A stretch of 64,000 bases of DNA from Desulfobacterales bacterium RIFOXYA12_FULL_46_15 (GTDB lineage: Bacteria > Desulfobacterota > Desulfobacteria > Desulfobacterales > Desulfobacteraceae): positions 24,425 to 88,424 of the forward strand of contig MGTJ01000233.1 of NCBI GenBank assembly GCA_001799395.1, given 5' to 3'. The translations under genes were made by a program, and so were the position numbers. The notes below the pieces were generated by a model, which saw only the letters and a program-made list of their open reading frames with translations, had not been told where the DNA came from and did not search any database. Below, piece by piece: positions 9,781-17,199 of this stretch (its first letter is position 1; each line of letters starts with the position of its first letter).

Positions 9781-9867
9781 CGTCGTCTTCAGGCCTGTTT
9801 CCGAAAATTTTCTGTCAGGCCATGCTTGTAAATGGTTTTGGCCTCTTTGAGTCTCTTTTTATCCGGG

Positions 9868-9884
9868 TTGGTATGGTATATGCT
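9868..9884 (+). promoter_or_regulatory. Sigma-54 (RpoN) -24/-12 promoter
   Basis: TTGGTATGGTATATGCT has the invariant GG (9870-9871) and GC (9882-9883) separated by exactly 10 bases and agrees with the TTGGCACG-N4-TTGCT consensus at most other positions. It lies 47 bases before the ATG of the small gene at 9931 and is probably its promoter together with the universal-stress gene behind it. Confidence 0.75.
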
Positions 9885-9930
9885 AATCCATAGTTCAGAA
9901 CCTTCTACAAAGACTAAAAAGGAGAGAAAC

Positions 9931-10110
9931 ATGAAGACCGGACTGTTAAGAACATTGGAAAATCTTATGGTTGCAGTAACCTTTGCTGAAAAGAATGATC
10001 ATGAATATGCCATCCGGGTGATGAATCCGGAGACGGAAAGAAAAAATCAGAAATATCAAAAAAAAGACCTTAACCGTCAAAGAGAAAACAGACCCAGGAT
10101 TCAATTATAA
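9931..10110 (+). CDS. Small stress-locus protein, 59 residues, unknown function
   Basis: The frame could be opened further upstream, but that extension would run through the sigma-54 promoter. The ATG at 9931 has AAGGAGAG eight bases ahead and is taken as the start. The product is 59 residues, charged and soluble: MKTGLLRTLENLMVAVTFAE then a Lys/Arg/Asn-rich tail (pattern RKNQKYQKKDLNRQREN). The LENLMVAVTFAE stretch resembles KKVDDYQEAITFSEAG at the N-terminus of the universal-stress-like protein at 13084, suggesting a shared short domain. It precedes the universal-stress gene by 26 bases and is probably cotranscribed with it. No function is known to me. Confidence 0.7.
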   Translation: MKTGLLRTLENLMVAVTFAEKNDHEYAIRVMNPETERKNQKYQKKDLNRQRENRPRIQL

Positions 10111-10136
10111 TTGTCTATGAATAAAGGGCATAAAAA

Positions 10137-10640
10137 ATGAAACAAGTCCTGCTTGCAATTGATGGTGATATCCCCACTGATTCTGTTTTTCAGTATGCTG
10201 TGGGGCTTTGCAGAAGAATCCAGGCGCAATTGAATATTCTGCAGTTTGTTAAGAAGAAAAGCCTTACCCAATGCATTTCTTCAACAAAAAAAAAGGTGGG
10301 GCAACTGGGCAAACTTCTTGAAGACTCTTTTGCAGGAGTTGCATTTGCAGAAGAAGGAGTACCCCATCTGGCAGACGAATTCCTGCCAGATGTATCGGAT
10401 TCTTTAAGAGAAATGATCAAAGGCGACCATGCCGGGATATCGCTTGAAGTGATTGTAAGCAGCGGCAGTCCTGAAAAAGAATTGTCAAATTATATTGATG
10501 ACCATCAGGATATCGTGTTGACGATTTTTGATCCATCCAGGGACAAACCGATCAAGGCCGGACGTTCGCGTTTGACCATCGAAGCCATAAAAAAGAAATT
10601 GAGTGTTCCCCTTGTGGTCGTGAAGGCTTCCCAAGGATGA
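10137..10640 (+). CDS. Universal stress protein-like (UspA superfamily)
   Basis: 167 residues. The N-terminal VLLAIDGDIPTDSVFQYAVGLCRRIQAQLNIL is the first beta-alpha-beta unit of the Usp fold, and the C-terminus RSRLTIEAIKKKLSVPLVVVKA is the last helix-strand, preceded by a strand IVLTIFDPS. The ATP-binding G-2x-G-9x-G-S/T motif is not recognisable, so it is probably of the non-ATP-binding group. It follows the small gene at 9931 and the sigma-54 promoter at 9868, so is expected to be induced by an NtrC-type activator under stress. It converges on the Lon-receiver gene. The specific stress is unknown. Confidence 0.75.
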   Translation: MKQVLLAIDGDIPTDSVFQYAVGLCRRIQAQLNILQFVKKKSLTQCISSTKKKVGQLGKLLEDSFAGVAFAEEGVPHLADEFLPDVSDSLREMIKGDHAGISLEVIVSSGSPEKELSNYIDDHQDIVLTIFDPSRDKPIKAGRSRLTIEAIKKKLSVPLVVVKASQG

Positions 10641-10692
10641 TGGAAAAGCATTCTTTTGCATATATATACCGCCAGTACCGGGCTCATATCTT

Positions 10693-12702
10693 TCAAATTT
10701 CTTTCAGAGCCAGGCATAGGATTTCATCCAGTTCGCCGGCCGTGATGATATGAATATCTTTTTTAAGATCTTCAGGAAGGGTTGAAAGTTCCCCTTTGTT
10801 TTTTAAAGGGAAAATGACGGTCTTGATACCGGCCATTTTTGCAGCCAGAAGTTTTTCCTTGATACCGCCCACCGGAAGAATCCTACCGCTCAAGGTCAAT
10901 TCCCCGGTCATGGCAATATCTCTTCTGCAAGGTATAGCCTTGAGCAATGACAAGAGCGCAATCGCAATGGTGAGACCTGCCGATGGGCCGTCTTTGGGGA
11001 TGGCCCCGGCCGGGACATGGATGTGAATATCCTGCTGATGGAAGAAATCCCGGGCAAGCCCAAAGGCCTCTGTATTGCTCCGGATATAACTCAAGGCTGC
11101 CTGGGCTGATTCTTTCATGACATCCCCGAGGGACCCTGTCAGGATAAGCCGGTTGGTACCCATCATTTTTGTTGCCTCGACAAAGATGATTTCACCCCCG
11201 GTTTCCGTCCAGGCAAGACCTGTTGAGCATCCTATCCTGTCTTTAGCGCCTGCAATTTCAAAATGATACTGGCTTGGACCCAGAAGGTCTTCCACGATTT
11301 TTTCAGTGATATCCAGAGAATCTGGAGCAATAGTGTTTTTGCCTATCTTTCGGGTAATTTTTCTGCAGATGGAAAATATTTTTCTTTCAAGTTCCCTGAG
11401 TCCTGCCTCCCGGGTATGTTCCAGGATCATCTTTCTAAGTGCTTTTTCGGTAAATTTAAGGGAAAACCGGCTCAGGCCGGAATCCTCTATTGCCGTTGGG
11501 ATCAAATGTCTTTCTGCAATATGGACTTTTTCATCAACTGTATATCCGGACATGGAAATGACCTCGAACCGGTCGAGAAGGGGACGAGGGATTTGGCTGA
11601 CGGTATTGGCTGTTGCAATGAACATGACTCTGGAAAGATCAAAGGGAACATCCAGATAATGATCAATGAACTGGGAGTTCTGCTGGGGGTCAAGCACTTC
11701 AAGAAGAGCTGATGCCGGGTCCCCTTTAAAATCCTGGCCGATTTTATCGATTTCATCCAGCATAAAAACCGGGTTGCTTGATTCCACGCGTCGTATTCCC
11801 TGGATGATCCTGCCGGAAAGCGCCCCGACATAAGATCGCCGATGGCCCCGGATATCGGCTTCATCCTTCATCCCTGCAAGGGATATCCGGACAAATTTAC
11901 GTTCCAGGCTCCTGGCAATGGATTGCCCAAGGGAAGTTTTTCCAATTCCGGGAGGCCCGGTAAAGCAGATGACCGGGCTTTTTGAATGGATCACCCCGGT
12001 CTTTTTCGATAGAGCACTTTTGACGGTTGATCGGATTTCATCCAGTTTCAGGGGTTTGGCAATAAAATGGAAAGATCCTCTTTTAATTGCATCAACCGCT
12101 GTCATAACCGTTGCATAACCGGTTATGATAATGACTTCAGTGCCAGGGCTGTTTCTTTTAATCATATCGAGAAGCATCAGGCCATCCACCTTATCCATTT
12201 TAAGATCTGTAACAACAAGATCAAAATGCTTTTTTGTTAGTCTTTCCAAAGCATCGCTGCCGCTTGAGTCCATTTCAACTTCATAGCCTTCCTTTGAAAG
12301 GACGTGGGACAGATTCATCCGGGTCATTTTTTCATCATCCACAACCAGGATGGTATTTTTTTGGGACAGCTTCATCTGTCGCACAGCCAGATGTTCCAGA
12401 ATTCTTTCCTTAATCTCGTCCAGGCCGTAATGTGCTTTGTTGAGGATGGCTTCCGCCCGGTCTATGTCCAGGTTGTCGTCGGTGAAACGGTTCCATGGAA
12501 GGGTGGTCAGATAATCAATATAATTGATACCGATGGTATATTCGGCTGAAGAAGGGCTGATTTTAAAAAGACGGTCCACTTCCTTGAGAATAATAGTTTC
12601 AACGGGTTCAGGCATGTTGATATCCAGGACAGTCTGTCTTAATTCATCAATTTCGCCGGTTTGGTCTTCCTGTTCGGATTCTTTTTTAAAGAAACGTTTC
12701 AT
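10693..12702 (-). CDS. Lon-type AAA+ protease with inserted response-regulator receiver domain
   Basis: 669 residues. Domains: residues ~17-112, the Lon helical region preceding AAA+ (DYLTTLPWNRFTDDNLDIDRA, ILEHLAVRQM); ~117-232, a CheY-type receiver (DDE 122-124, phospho-acceptor Asp166 in VVTDLKM, Thr194, Lys216 in IAKP); ~243-470, AAA+ with Walker A GPPGIGKT (249-256) and Walker B MLDEID; ~485-669, S16 protease with Ser574 in DGPSAG and Lys617 in KEKLLAA, the correct 43-residue spacing of the catalytic dyad. The N-terminal LAN substrate-recognition domain of classical Lon is missing. The receiver sits exactly where Lon normally runs from the helical region into Walker A, so phosphorylation may gate the ATPase. 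Start ATG has GAGG eight bases upstream. It is divergent from the stress locus at 13084. Confidence 0.95.
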   Translation of the reverse strand: MKRFFKKESEQEDQTGEIDELRQTVLDINMPEPVETIILKEVDRLFKISPSSAEYTIGINYIDYLTTLPWNRFTDDNLDIDRAEAILNKAHYGLDEIKERILEHLAVRQMKLSQKNTILVVDDEKMTRMNLSHVLSKEGYEVEMDSSGSDALERLTKKHFDLVVTDLKMDKVDGLMLLDMIKRNSPGTEVIIITGYATVMTAVDAIKRGSFHFIAKPLKLDEIRSTVKSALSKKTGVIHSKSPVICFTGPPGIGKTSLGQSIARSLERKFVRISLAGMKDEADIRGHRRSYVGALSGRIIQGIRRVESSNPVFMLDEIDKIGQDFKGDPASALLEVLDPQQNSQFIDHYLDVPFDLSRVMFIATANTVSQIPRPLLDRFEVISMSGYTVDEKVHIAERHLIPTAIEDSGLSRFSLKFTEKALRKMILEHTREAGLRELERKIFSICRKITRKIGKNTIAPDSLDITEKIVEDLLGPSQYHFEIAGAKDRIGCSTGLAWTETGGEIIFVEATKMMGTNRLILTGSLGDVMKESAQAALSYIRSNTEAFGLARDFFHQQDIHIHVPAGAIPKDGPSAGLTIAIALLSLLKAIPCRRDIAMTGELTLSGRILPVGGIKEKLLAAKMAGIKTVIFPLKNKGELSTLPEDLKKDIHIITAGELDEILCLALKEI

Positions 12703-12731
12703 CGGGTTTGCCTCATATTATAATTGCCGGA

Positions 12732-12760
12732 TATCTACTCCGGGTGATTTGTGAAGTCAA
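12732..12760 (-). promoter_or_regulatory. Possible sigma-70 promoter of the Lon-receiver gene
   Basis: On the minus strand TTGACT (12760-12755) and TAGATA (12737-12732) are separated by 17 bases and end 30 bases before the ATG at 12702. The -10 match is only partial, so this is a suggestion. Confidence 0.4.
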
Positions 12761-12832
12761 GAAAAAACCAGGGGCTTTTTATAAGTCAAGAATTGATAAT
12801 CCGTTGAAATTATAGCAAAAAAATTAAAATTC

Positions 12833-12955
12833 GTTGCAAATCGTAACATTGCATTGTCAAGTGCAATATCGTCTAACTCCCTATTGTTAAAGACAAATTT
12901 ATCATATTTAGTATTAAGGTTGCATTGTGAAACAAAACTGAGGTTCAATTGAATG
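12833..12955 (+). promoter_or_regulatory. Putative upstream activating region of the 13.1-kb stress locus
   Basis: Within the 381-base gene-free stretch 12703-13083 this segment repeats, in the same order, blocks seen before the 9.9-kb locus: GTTGCAA (12833), TGCAATATCGTCTAACT (12862), TGCATTG (12921) and AGGTTCAATTGAATG (12941). An inverted pair ATTGCA/TGCAAT with an 8-base spacer is at about 12848-12867. It lies 60-180 bases before a sigma-54 promoter. The rest of the stretch is AT-rich and shows only the two promoters listed. Confidence 0.5.
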
Positions 12956-13010
12956 CCTGTTTTTTGATGAATCAAATCTGATGACCTGTGTTTCTTAGGC
13001 GTTCAGGATC

Positions 13011-13027
13011 TTGGTATGCATTTTGCT
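13011..13027 (+). promoter_or_regulatory. Sigma-54 (RpoN) -24/-12 promoter
   Basis: TTGGTATGCATTTTGCT carries GG at 13013-13014 and GC at 13025-13026 with the obligatory 10-base spacing, and the -12 element TTGCT is perfect. The first eight bases are identical to the -24 element at 9868. It lies 57 bases before the ATG at 13084 and probably drives the universal-stress gene, the 28-residue protein and the SLC13 transporter. Confidence 0.8.
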
Positions 13028-13083
13028 CAATGTTCAATATGAAACGGGAAATGCAATTATTAACGTTTAAAAAAGGAAGCATT

Positions 13084-13641
13084 ATGGCATTTTTAAATTC
13101 ATTAAAAACAAAATTACAGATATTTAATAAAAAAGTGGATGATTATCAGGAAGCCATCACTTTTTCAGAAGCCGGTATAAACACCTCCAACCAGGGAGTG
13201 CAGACCCTGACCTGTGCAGAGAACAAAGGCCGTAATATATTGGTTGCCACCCATGAGAGCAGGTTTTCTGATGATATGGTTTCCTATGCCCTTGAAATGG
13301 CCGGCCGGATGAATTACGGTATCATCGCAGTGAATGCCGCCAATATCACCCATGACCTTACCGAGTTTTTTTCAACCACCCATGATAAATTGTTTGCAGA
13401 TTTCAAAGAGATTTCTGACAGGAATGTCGAAGTGTTTCGTGCCAAAGCCATTGGTCAGGGTCTTAAATTTGCCCATACCGTTCATTTTTCAAATATGGAT
13501 CATGCCCTTATCGATATTGCAAAAGAATGTGGTGAAATCGAGTTTATCATTTCCGAAAACAAGGAACCGGCAAAAGCCAGGGGAGTGGTTGGAAATGAAA
13601 AACGGATTGCCCAGCGTCTATGTGTCTATTCCATGAATTAA
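13084..13641 (+). CDS. Universal stress protein-like with extra N-terminal segment
   Basis: 185 residues from the ATG at 13084, preceded by AAAAGGAAG; an upstream in-frame ATG at 12988 would run across the sigma-54 promoter and is rejected. Residues 1-45 form a short segment (KKVDDYQEAITFSEAG) similar to the stand-alone 59-residue protein at 9931. Residues ~50-185 have the Usp-type pattern: NILVATHESRFSDDMVSYALEMAGRMNYGIIAVNAAN, a central charged helix, and HALIDIAKECGEIEFIISE followed by KRIAQRLCVYSM. It is soluble and lacks a clear ATP-binding glycine motif. As first gene of a sigma-54 transcription unit that includes an anion transporter, it is probably part of a stress or nutrient response. 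Confidence 0.7.
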   Translation: MAFLNSLKTKLQIFNKKVDDYQEAITFSEAGINTSNQGVQTLTCAENKGRNILVATHESRFSDDMVSYALEMAGRMNYGIIAVNAANITHDLTEFFSTTHDKLFADFKEISDRNVEVFRAKAIGQGLKFAHTVHFSNMDHALIDIAKECGEIEFIISENKEPAKARGVVGNEKRIAQRLCVYSMN

Positions 13642-13650
13642 GGAGTGATG

Positions 13651-13737
13651 ATGAATACCCAGTTTATTTTAGGAATTGTGTTGATTATTGCGGTTTCAGT
13701 GCTTTGTTATGTTTTTAGAAATGAAAACAAAAAATAA
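13651..13737 (+). CDS. 28-residue single-span membrane protein
   Basis: A short ORF beginning MNTQFILGIVLIIAVSVLCY and ending in a charged tail RNENKK. The hydrophobic stretch of about 18 residues is one membrane span. AGGAG lies at 13641-13645, immediately after the preceding stop, giving five bases to the ATG at 13651 (an adjacent ATG at 13648 is also possible). It lies between the universal-stress-like gene and the SLC13 transporter, so it may be an accessory subunit of the transporter. No homologue is known to me. Confidence 0.6.
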   Translation: MNTQFILGIVLIIAVSVLCYVFRNENKK

Positions 13738-13753
13738 GGAAGGAAAATTGATA

Positions 13754-13780
13754 ATGACTATTGAATGGAGAATATTGTAA
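13754..13780 (+). CDS. Eight-codon leader ORF before the SLC13 transporter
   Basis: ATG at 13754 has AGGAA eight bases upstream, encodes MTIEWRIL and stops at TAA directly abutting the ATG of the transporter (TAAATG). The GGAG inside it serves as the transporter's ribosome-binding site. It may act in translational coupling; it may also be chance. Confidence 0.35.
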   Translation: MTIEWRIL

Positions 13781-15595
13781 ATGACACCTGAAATGATGAT
13801 GACAATGATTGTCCTTGTTTTTGTTATCTGTTTATTTATTTTTGAATGGGTCAGGGTGGATGTGGTGGGGATCATGATGATGGTGCTTTTGCCCATATTA
13901 GGCCTTGTCAGCCCTAAAGAAGCTTTTTCAGGTCTTGCAGGCAATGCAGTCTGTTCCATCATTGCCGTAATTATCATTGGCGCAGGCCTTGATAAAACCG
14001 GAGTGATGAACAAGGTGGCAAAGCCCATCATGGCCCTGGCCGGCAATAGCGAAAGCAAGGTGATTCTTTTGATTGCCGGAGCCGTGGGCACCATATCCAG
14101 CATGATGCAGAATATAGGTGCAGCAGCCTTGTTTATGCCTGTGACCCAGAGAATATCCAAACGCCTGGGAATCCCTACATCAAGGGTTCTCATGCCCATG
14201 GGATTCTGTGCCATTATCGGCGGTACCATCACCCTGGTTGGGGCCAGTCCCACCATTATTCTAAATGATCTGATGGTGGTGGGCGGGCAGAAACTGGAAC
14301 CCTTCGGCCTTTTTACCCAAACGCCCATCGGTATCTGCCTAACGCTGTCTGCACTTGTTTATTTTGTGGTTTTCGGCAAATTGATCCTTCCGGCCAATAC
14401 CGGCCAGTTTAATAAGGGGGCTTCCGAACTTTTAATCAAGGAATACCAGGGGGTCAATAATATTATCGAACTTCATGTGCCGGAAGGAAAAGGGATTACA
14501 GGACTCCTGGATGATCTGAATATCCGGCCTAAATTCCTGGTGACGGTGATCGGCATCAGTTCTCCTTCCAACAGGACTACCAATCATGTTCCCCACAGTT
14601 ATGAGTCGATTTGTCCCAATGATGATGTTGCCGTGGTCGGCAAAAGGGAAAACATCGAACAACTGGCCAGGGAATATAGCTGGATAATTAAAGATACCCT
14701 TGAAACTTTTGCAGACTCCCTGGCCAACACTAATGCTGGCATGGCCGAAGTAGTTGTTTCACCCAGATCCGAACTTATCGGCAAAACATTGAATGAAGTG
14801 GATTTTAAAGAACTTTTCGGGTTAAATCCCCTGGTTCTGTTTAAAGATAATAAAAAATATTATAGCGGGCTGACCAATATCCGGTTGAGTATGGGAGACA
14901 CACTCCTGCTTCAGGGACCATGGGAAAAATTTCATATTCTGAAAAACAGGCCCCAGCCAAGGGCTCTGATTTTTGCATCCCCTCTGGAAGGAGAAATCCT
15001 TCGTCCTCAAAAAGCGGTTCTTGCCGTAGCCTGGTTTGCCGTTGCCCTGTTTCAGGTTATTTGCTTTGATACCACCTTATCCGTAGCCCTGATGTCAGGC
15101 GCTCTGGGTATGATCATCACTGGAGTTTTGACCATTGACGAGGCCTATGGGGCAGTGGACTGGATGACGGTTTTTCTATTGGCAGGCTTGATTCCCCTGG
15201 GCATTGCCTTTGAAAAAAGCGGGACAGCGGCATTCATTGCCCAGACCGTTCTTGGTTTTATCGGAACACCGTCCCCCATTCTTCTGCTTACGGTGATTGG
15301 AATCATGACCACCTTTTTCACCCTGGTGATTTCCAATGTCGGCGCTACTGTTCTTCTGGTTCCTCTGTGCATGAACATGGCCATCATGGCAGGCGGTGAT
15401 CCGAGAATGGCAGCGCTGGTGGTGGGCCTTTCCGCTTCCAACAGCTTTGTTCTGCCCACCCATCAGGTCAATGCCCTTGTCATGCGGCCCGGCGGGTACA
15501 GGACAGTAGATTATGCAAAAGCAGGATCCATCATGACGATTCTTTTCCTTTTTGTGGAACTGACCATGATTTATTTCTTTTATGGAATTAAATAA
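13781..15595 (+). CDS. SLC13/DASS-type transporter with two RCK_C (TrkA-C) domains
   Basis: 604 residues. About six hydrophobic helices (1-190), two tandem cytoplasmic TrkA-C domains (roughly 220-300, pattern LHVPEGKGITGLLDDL...DDVAVVGKRENIEQL; and 315-395, VVSPRSELIGKTLNEVDF...GDTLLLQGPWEKFHIL), and a second membrane half (405-604) containing SNVGATVLLVPL and GLSASNSFVLPTHQVNALV, the conserved SLC13 signature. This architecture is typical of sodium-coupled sulfate, dicarboxylate or related anion permeases. The anion cannot be identified; in a sulfate reducer sulfate is plausible. It is the last gene of the sigma-54 unit starting near 13030 and is followed by a hairpin at 15619. Confidence 0.85.
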   Translation: MTPEMMMTMIVLVFVICLFIFEWVRVDVVGIMMMVLLPILGLVSPKEAFSGLAGNAVCSIIAVIIIGAGLDKTGVMNKVAKPIMALAGNSESKVILLIAGAVGTISSMMQNIGAAALFMPVTQRISKRLGIPTSRVLMPMGFCAIIGGTITLVGASPTIILNDLMVVGGQKLEPFGLFTQTPIGICLTLSALVYFVVFGKLILPANTGQFNKGASELLIKEYQGVNNIIELHVPEGKGITGLLDDLNIRPKFLVTVIGISSPSNRTTNHVPHSYESICPNDDVAVVGKRENIEQLAREYSWIIKDTLETFADSLANTNAGMAEVVVSPRSELIGKTLNEVDFKELFGLNPLVLFKDNKKYYSGLTNIRLSMGDTLLLQGPWEKFHILKNRPQPRALIFASPLEGEILRPQKAVLAVAWFAVALFQVICFDTTLSVALMSGALGMIITGVLTIDEAYGAVDWMTVFLLAGLIPLGIAFEKSGTAAFIAQTVLGFIGTPSPILLLTVIGIMTTFFTLVISNVGATVLLVPLCMNMAIMAGGDPRMAALVVGLSASNSFVLPTHQVNALVMRPGGYRTVDYAKAGSIMTILFLFVELTMIYFFYGIK

Positions 15596-15618
15596 GGACT
15601 GTCTTTAAAATACAAACC

Positions 15619-15661
15619 ATTGACGGCGTTATCGGTTTACAAAGCTAATAACGCCGTCAAT
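15619..15661 (+). terminator. Hairpin after the SLC13 transporter
   Basis: A perfect 14-bp inverted repeat (ATTGACGGCGTTAT at 15619-15632 with 15648-15661) around a 15-base loop lies 23 bases after the stop. No T-tract follows, so it may be a factor-dependent terminator, a transcript-stabilising structure or an operator for the kinase gene. Confidence 0.5.
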
Positions 15662-15726
15662 GCTTCCTGTGATCCCTTGAACAATAAAAAAAAAGAATTT
15701 CGAAAAATTGTACTTGTTGAGGATGG

Positions 15727-17181
15727 ATGATTAACGATACAATACCCCCCATGAAATTTAACCTCAGACAGAAAATTTTTCTTCATTTCCTTATTTTTAT
15801 GGTGGTGAACTGCGCCATATGGTTTTTCAGCTATTTCAGCAATTCAACCATCAACCAGAAATTAAATATTATTGAGAAAAAAAAAGAGCTTCTGGATACG
15901 GTGCTTGAGGCCCGGCGGTATGAAAAGAATTTCTTTTTAAGAAACAGCAAAAGCGATCTTCAACTGGCGATTTCATATATTGAAAAAACTGCAGAAAAAC
16001 AAAATATCATTGAGAGTAATTTTTCAGAGCTTCTGGAAGATAAAGAATCGGTCAGAAAAAGAACTGAAATCATTCACAATTATAAAAATAACCTGGAAAA
16101 ATTATATGATGCCTATTCCAATGCGGAAATAAGTGGGGAAAACTCACTTCAATCAGAGGAAATCCATTTCTTACAGGAGGCGGTAACAGAAATCGGGCGG
16201 GTACTGACAACAGATATCGAAGAAGTGGAAAGACGTGAACGGGAAAGGGTTTTAAACCTGCTCAACAGATCGAGAATCTATCTTATTACTTCACTCTTAT
16301 CTCTTTTTGTATTGTCGATTCTGACAGCTTTTTTCCTTGTCAAAAATGTGAATCGCCCGTTGAAATCCATTGAAAAGAGCATACAGCAGATTGTCAGCGG
16401 AGATTTTAATAAGATTCCTAAAATAAAGACCGGTGACGAGTTTGAATCTCTTGCCGACAGCCTTAATGATATGATCGAAGAATTGGGCAGAAGGAAGGAT
16501 CAGCTTGTCCAGGCGGAAAAGATGTCTTCACTCGGTACCCTGACATCGGGAGTGGCCCATGAACTCAATAACCCCTTGAATAATATTTCAACCTCCATCC
16601 AGATTATCAGGGAAGAACTGGATGATCCGGATATGGCATTTAAAAGAACTCTGCTGTTAGAGGCTGAAGAGCAGATCGACAGGGCAAGGGATATCATCAG
16701 GGCATTGCTGGAATTTTCAAGACAGAGCGATTTTCTGATTGAAAAGGTAATTTTTAAAAACCTTGTCCAGAGCACCATGCATCTAATCAGCGGGGAAATC
16801 CCTTCCAATATTGAAGTAACCATTGACGTGCCGGACACCCTCAGCGGGAAGATGGACCCCAGAAGGGTTCAGCAGGTTTTGCTGAACCTGATTATCAATG
16901 CGGTTTATGCCATGGAAAGGGGCGGAAGCTTAATACTTTCGGCGTTTAAGGATGAAGAAAAGGCTCTCTTTGTTTTTAAAGTAGCGGATACTGGTGAGGG
17001 AATTCCAAAGGAAAACCTTGTCAGAATATTTGATCCGTTTTTTACAACCCGGGAAGTCAGCAAAGGATCCGGGCTGGGCCTGTCCATCAGCCACGGTATC
17101 ATTGAGCAGCATGGCGGAACGATTCATGTGGACAGTTTGGTTGGGAAAGGGACCGTTTTTACGGTCAGTCTGCCGGATTGA
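15727..17181 (+). CDS. Membrane sensor histidine kinase
   Basis: 484 residues. First membrane helix at ~17-36, an extracytoplasmic helical sensor domain ~37-183 (coiled, Glu/Lys-rich, containing LEARRYEKNFFLR, which is a helical-bimodular-like or four-helix-bundle sensor pattern), second helix ~185-206, HAMP ~207-258, HisKA with phospho-acceptor His278 in GVAHELNNPLNNIS, and HATPase with LNLIINAVYAM (N box), VADTGEGIPKE (G1), and SGLGLSISHGIIEQHGG (G2). The HELNNPLNN sequence is typical of kinases that pair with NtrC-family regulators. The regulator gene begins 18 bases downstream. The ATG at 15727 follows TTGAGGA. The signal is unknown. Confidence 0.9.
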   Translation: MINDTIPPMKFNLRQKIFLHFLIFMVVNCAIWFFSYFSNSTINQKLNIIEKKKELLDTVLEARRYEKNFFLRNSKSDLQLAISYIEKTAEKQNIIESNFSELLEDKESVRKRTEIIHNYKNNLEKLYDAYSNAEISGENSLQSEEIHFLQEAVTEIGRVLTTDIEEVERRERERVLNLLNRSRIYLITSLLSLFVLSILTAFFLVKNVNRPLKSIEKSIQQIVSGDFNKIPKIKTGDEFESLADSLNDMIEELGRRKDQLVQAEKMSSLGTLTSGVAHELNNPLNNISTSIQIIREELDDPDMAFKRTLLLEAEEQIDRARDIIRALLEFSRQSDFLIEKVIFKNLVQSTMHLISGEIPSNIEVTIDVPDTLSGKMDPRRVQQVLLNLIINAVYAMERGGSLILSAFKDEEKALFVFKVADTGEGIPKENLVRIFDPFFTTREVSKGSGLGLSISHGIIEQHGGTIHVDSLVGKGTVFTVSLPD

Positions 17182-17199
17182 CGGCTGAAAAGGTATTTT

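Noticed and set aside
9832-9930. Upstream extension of the 59-residue gene
   Set aside because: It runs across the sigma-54 promoter and lacks a ribosome-binding site, whereas the ATG at 9931 has a good one.
12988-13083. Upstream extension of the Usp-like gene at 13084
   Set aside because: It covers the -24/-12 promoter and gives an atypical N-terminus.
13696-14328. 210-codon open frame on the minus strand
   Set aside because: Antisense to the SLC13 transporter; Met/Ile/Thr-rich translation without recognisable motifs and no ribosome-binding site.
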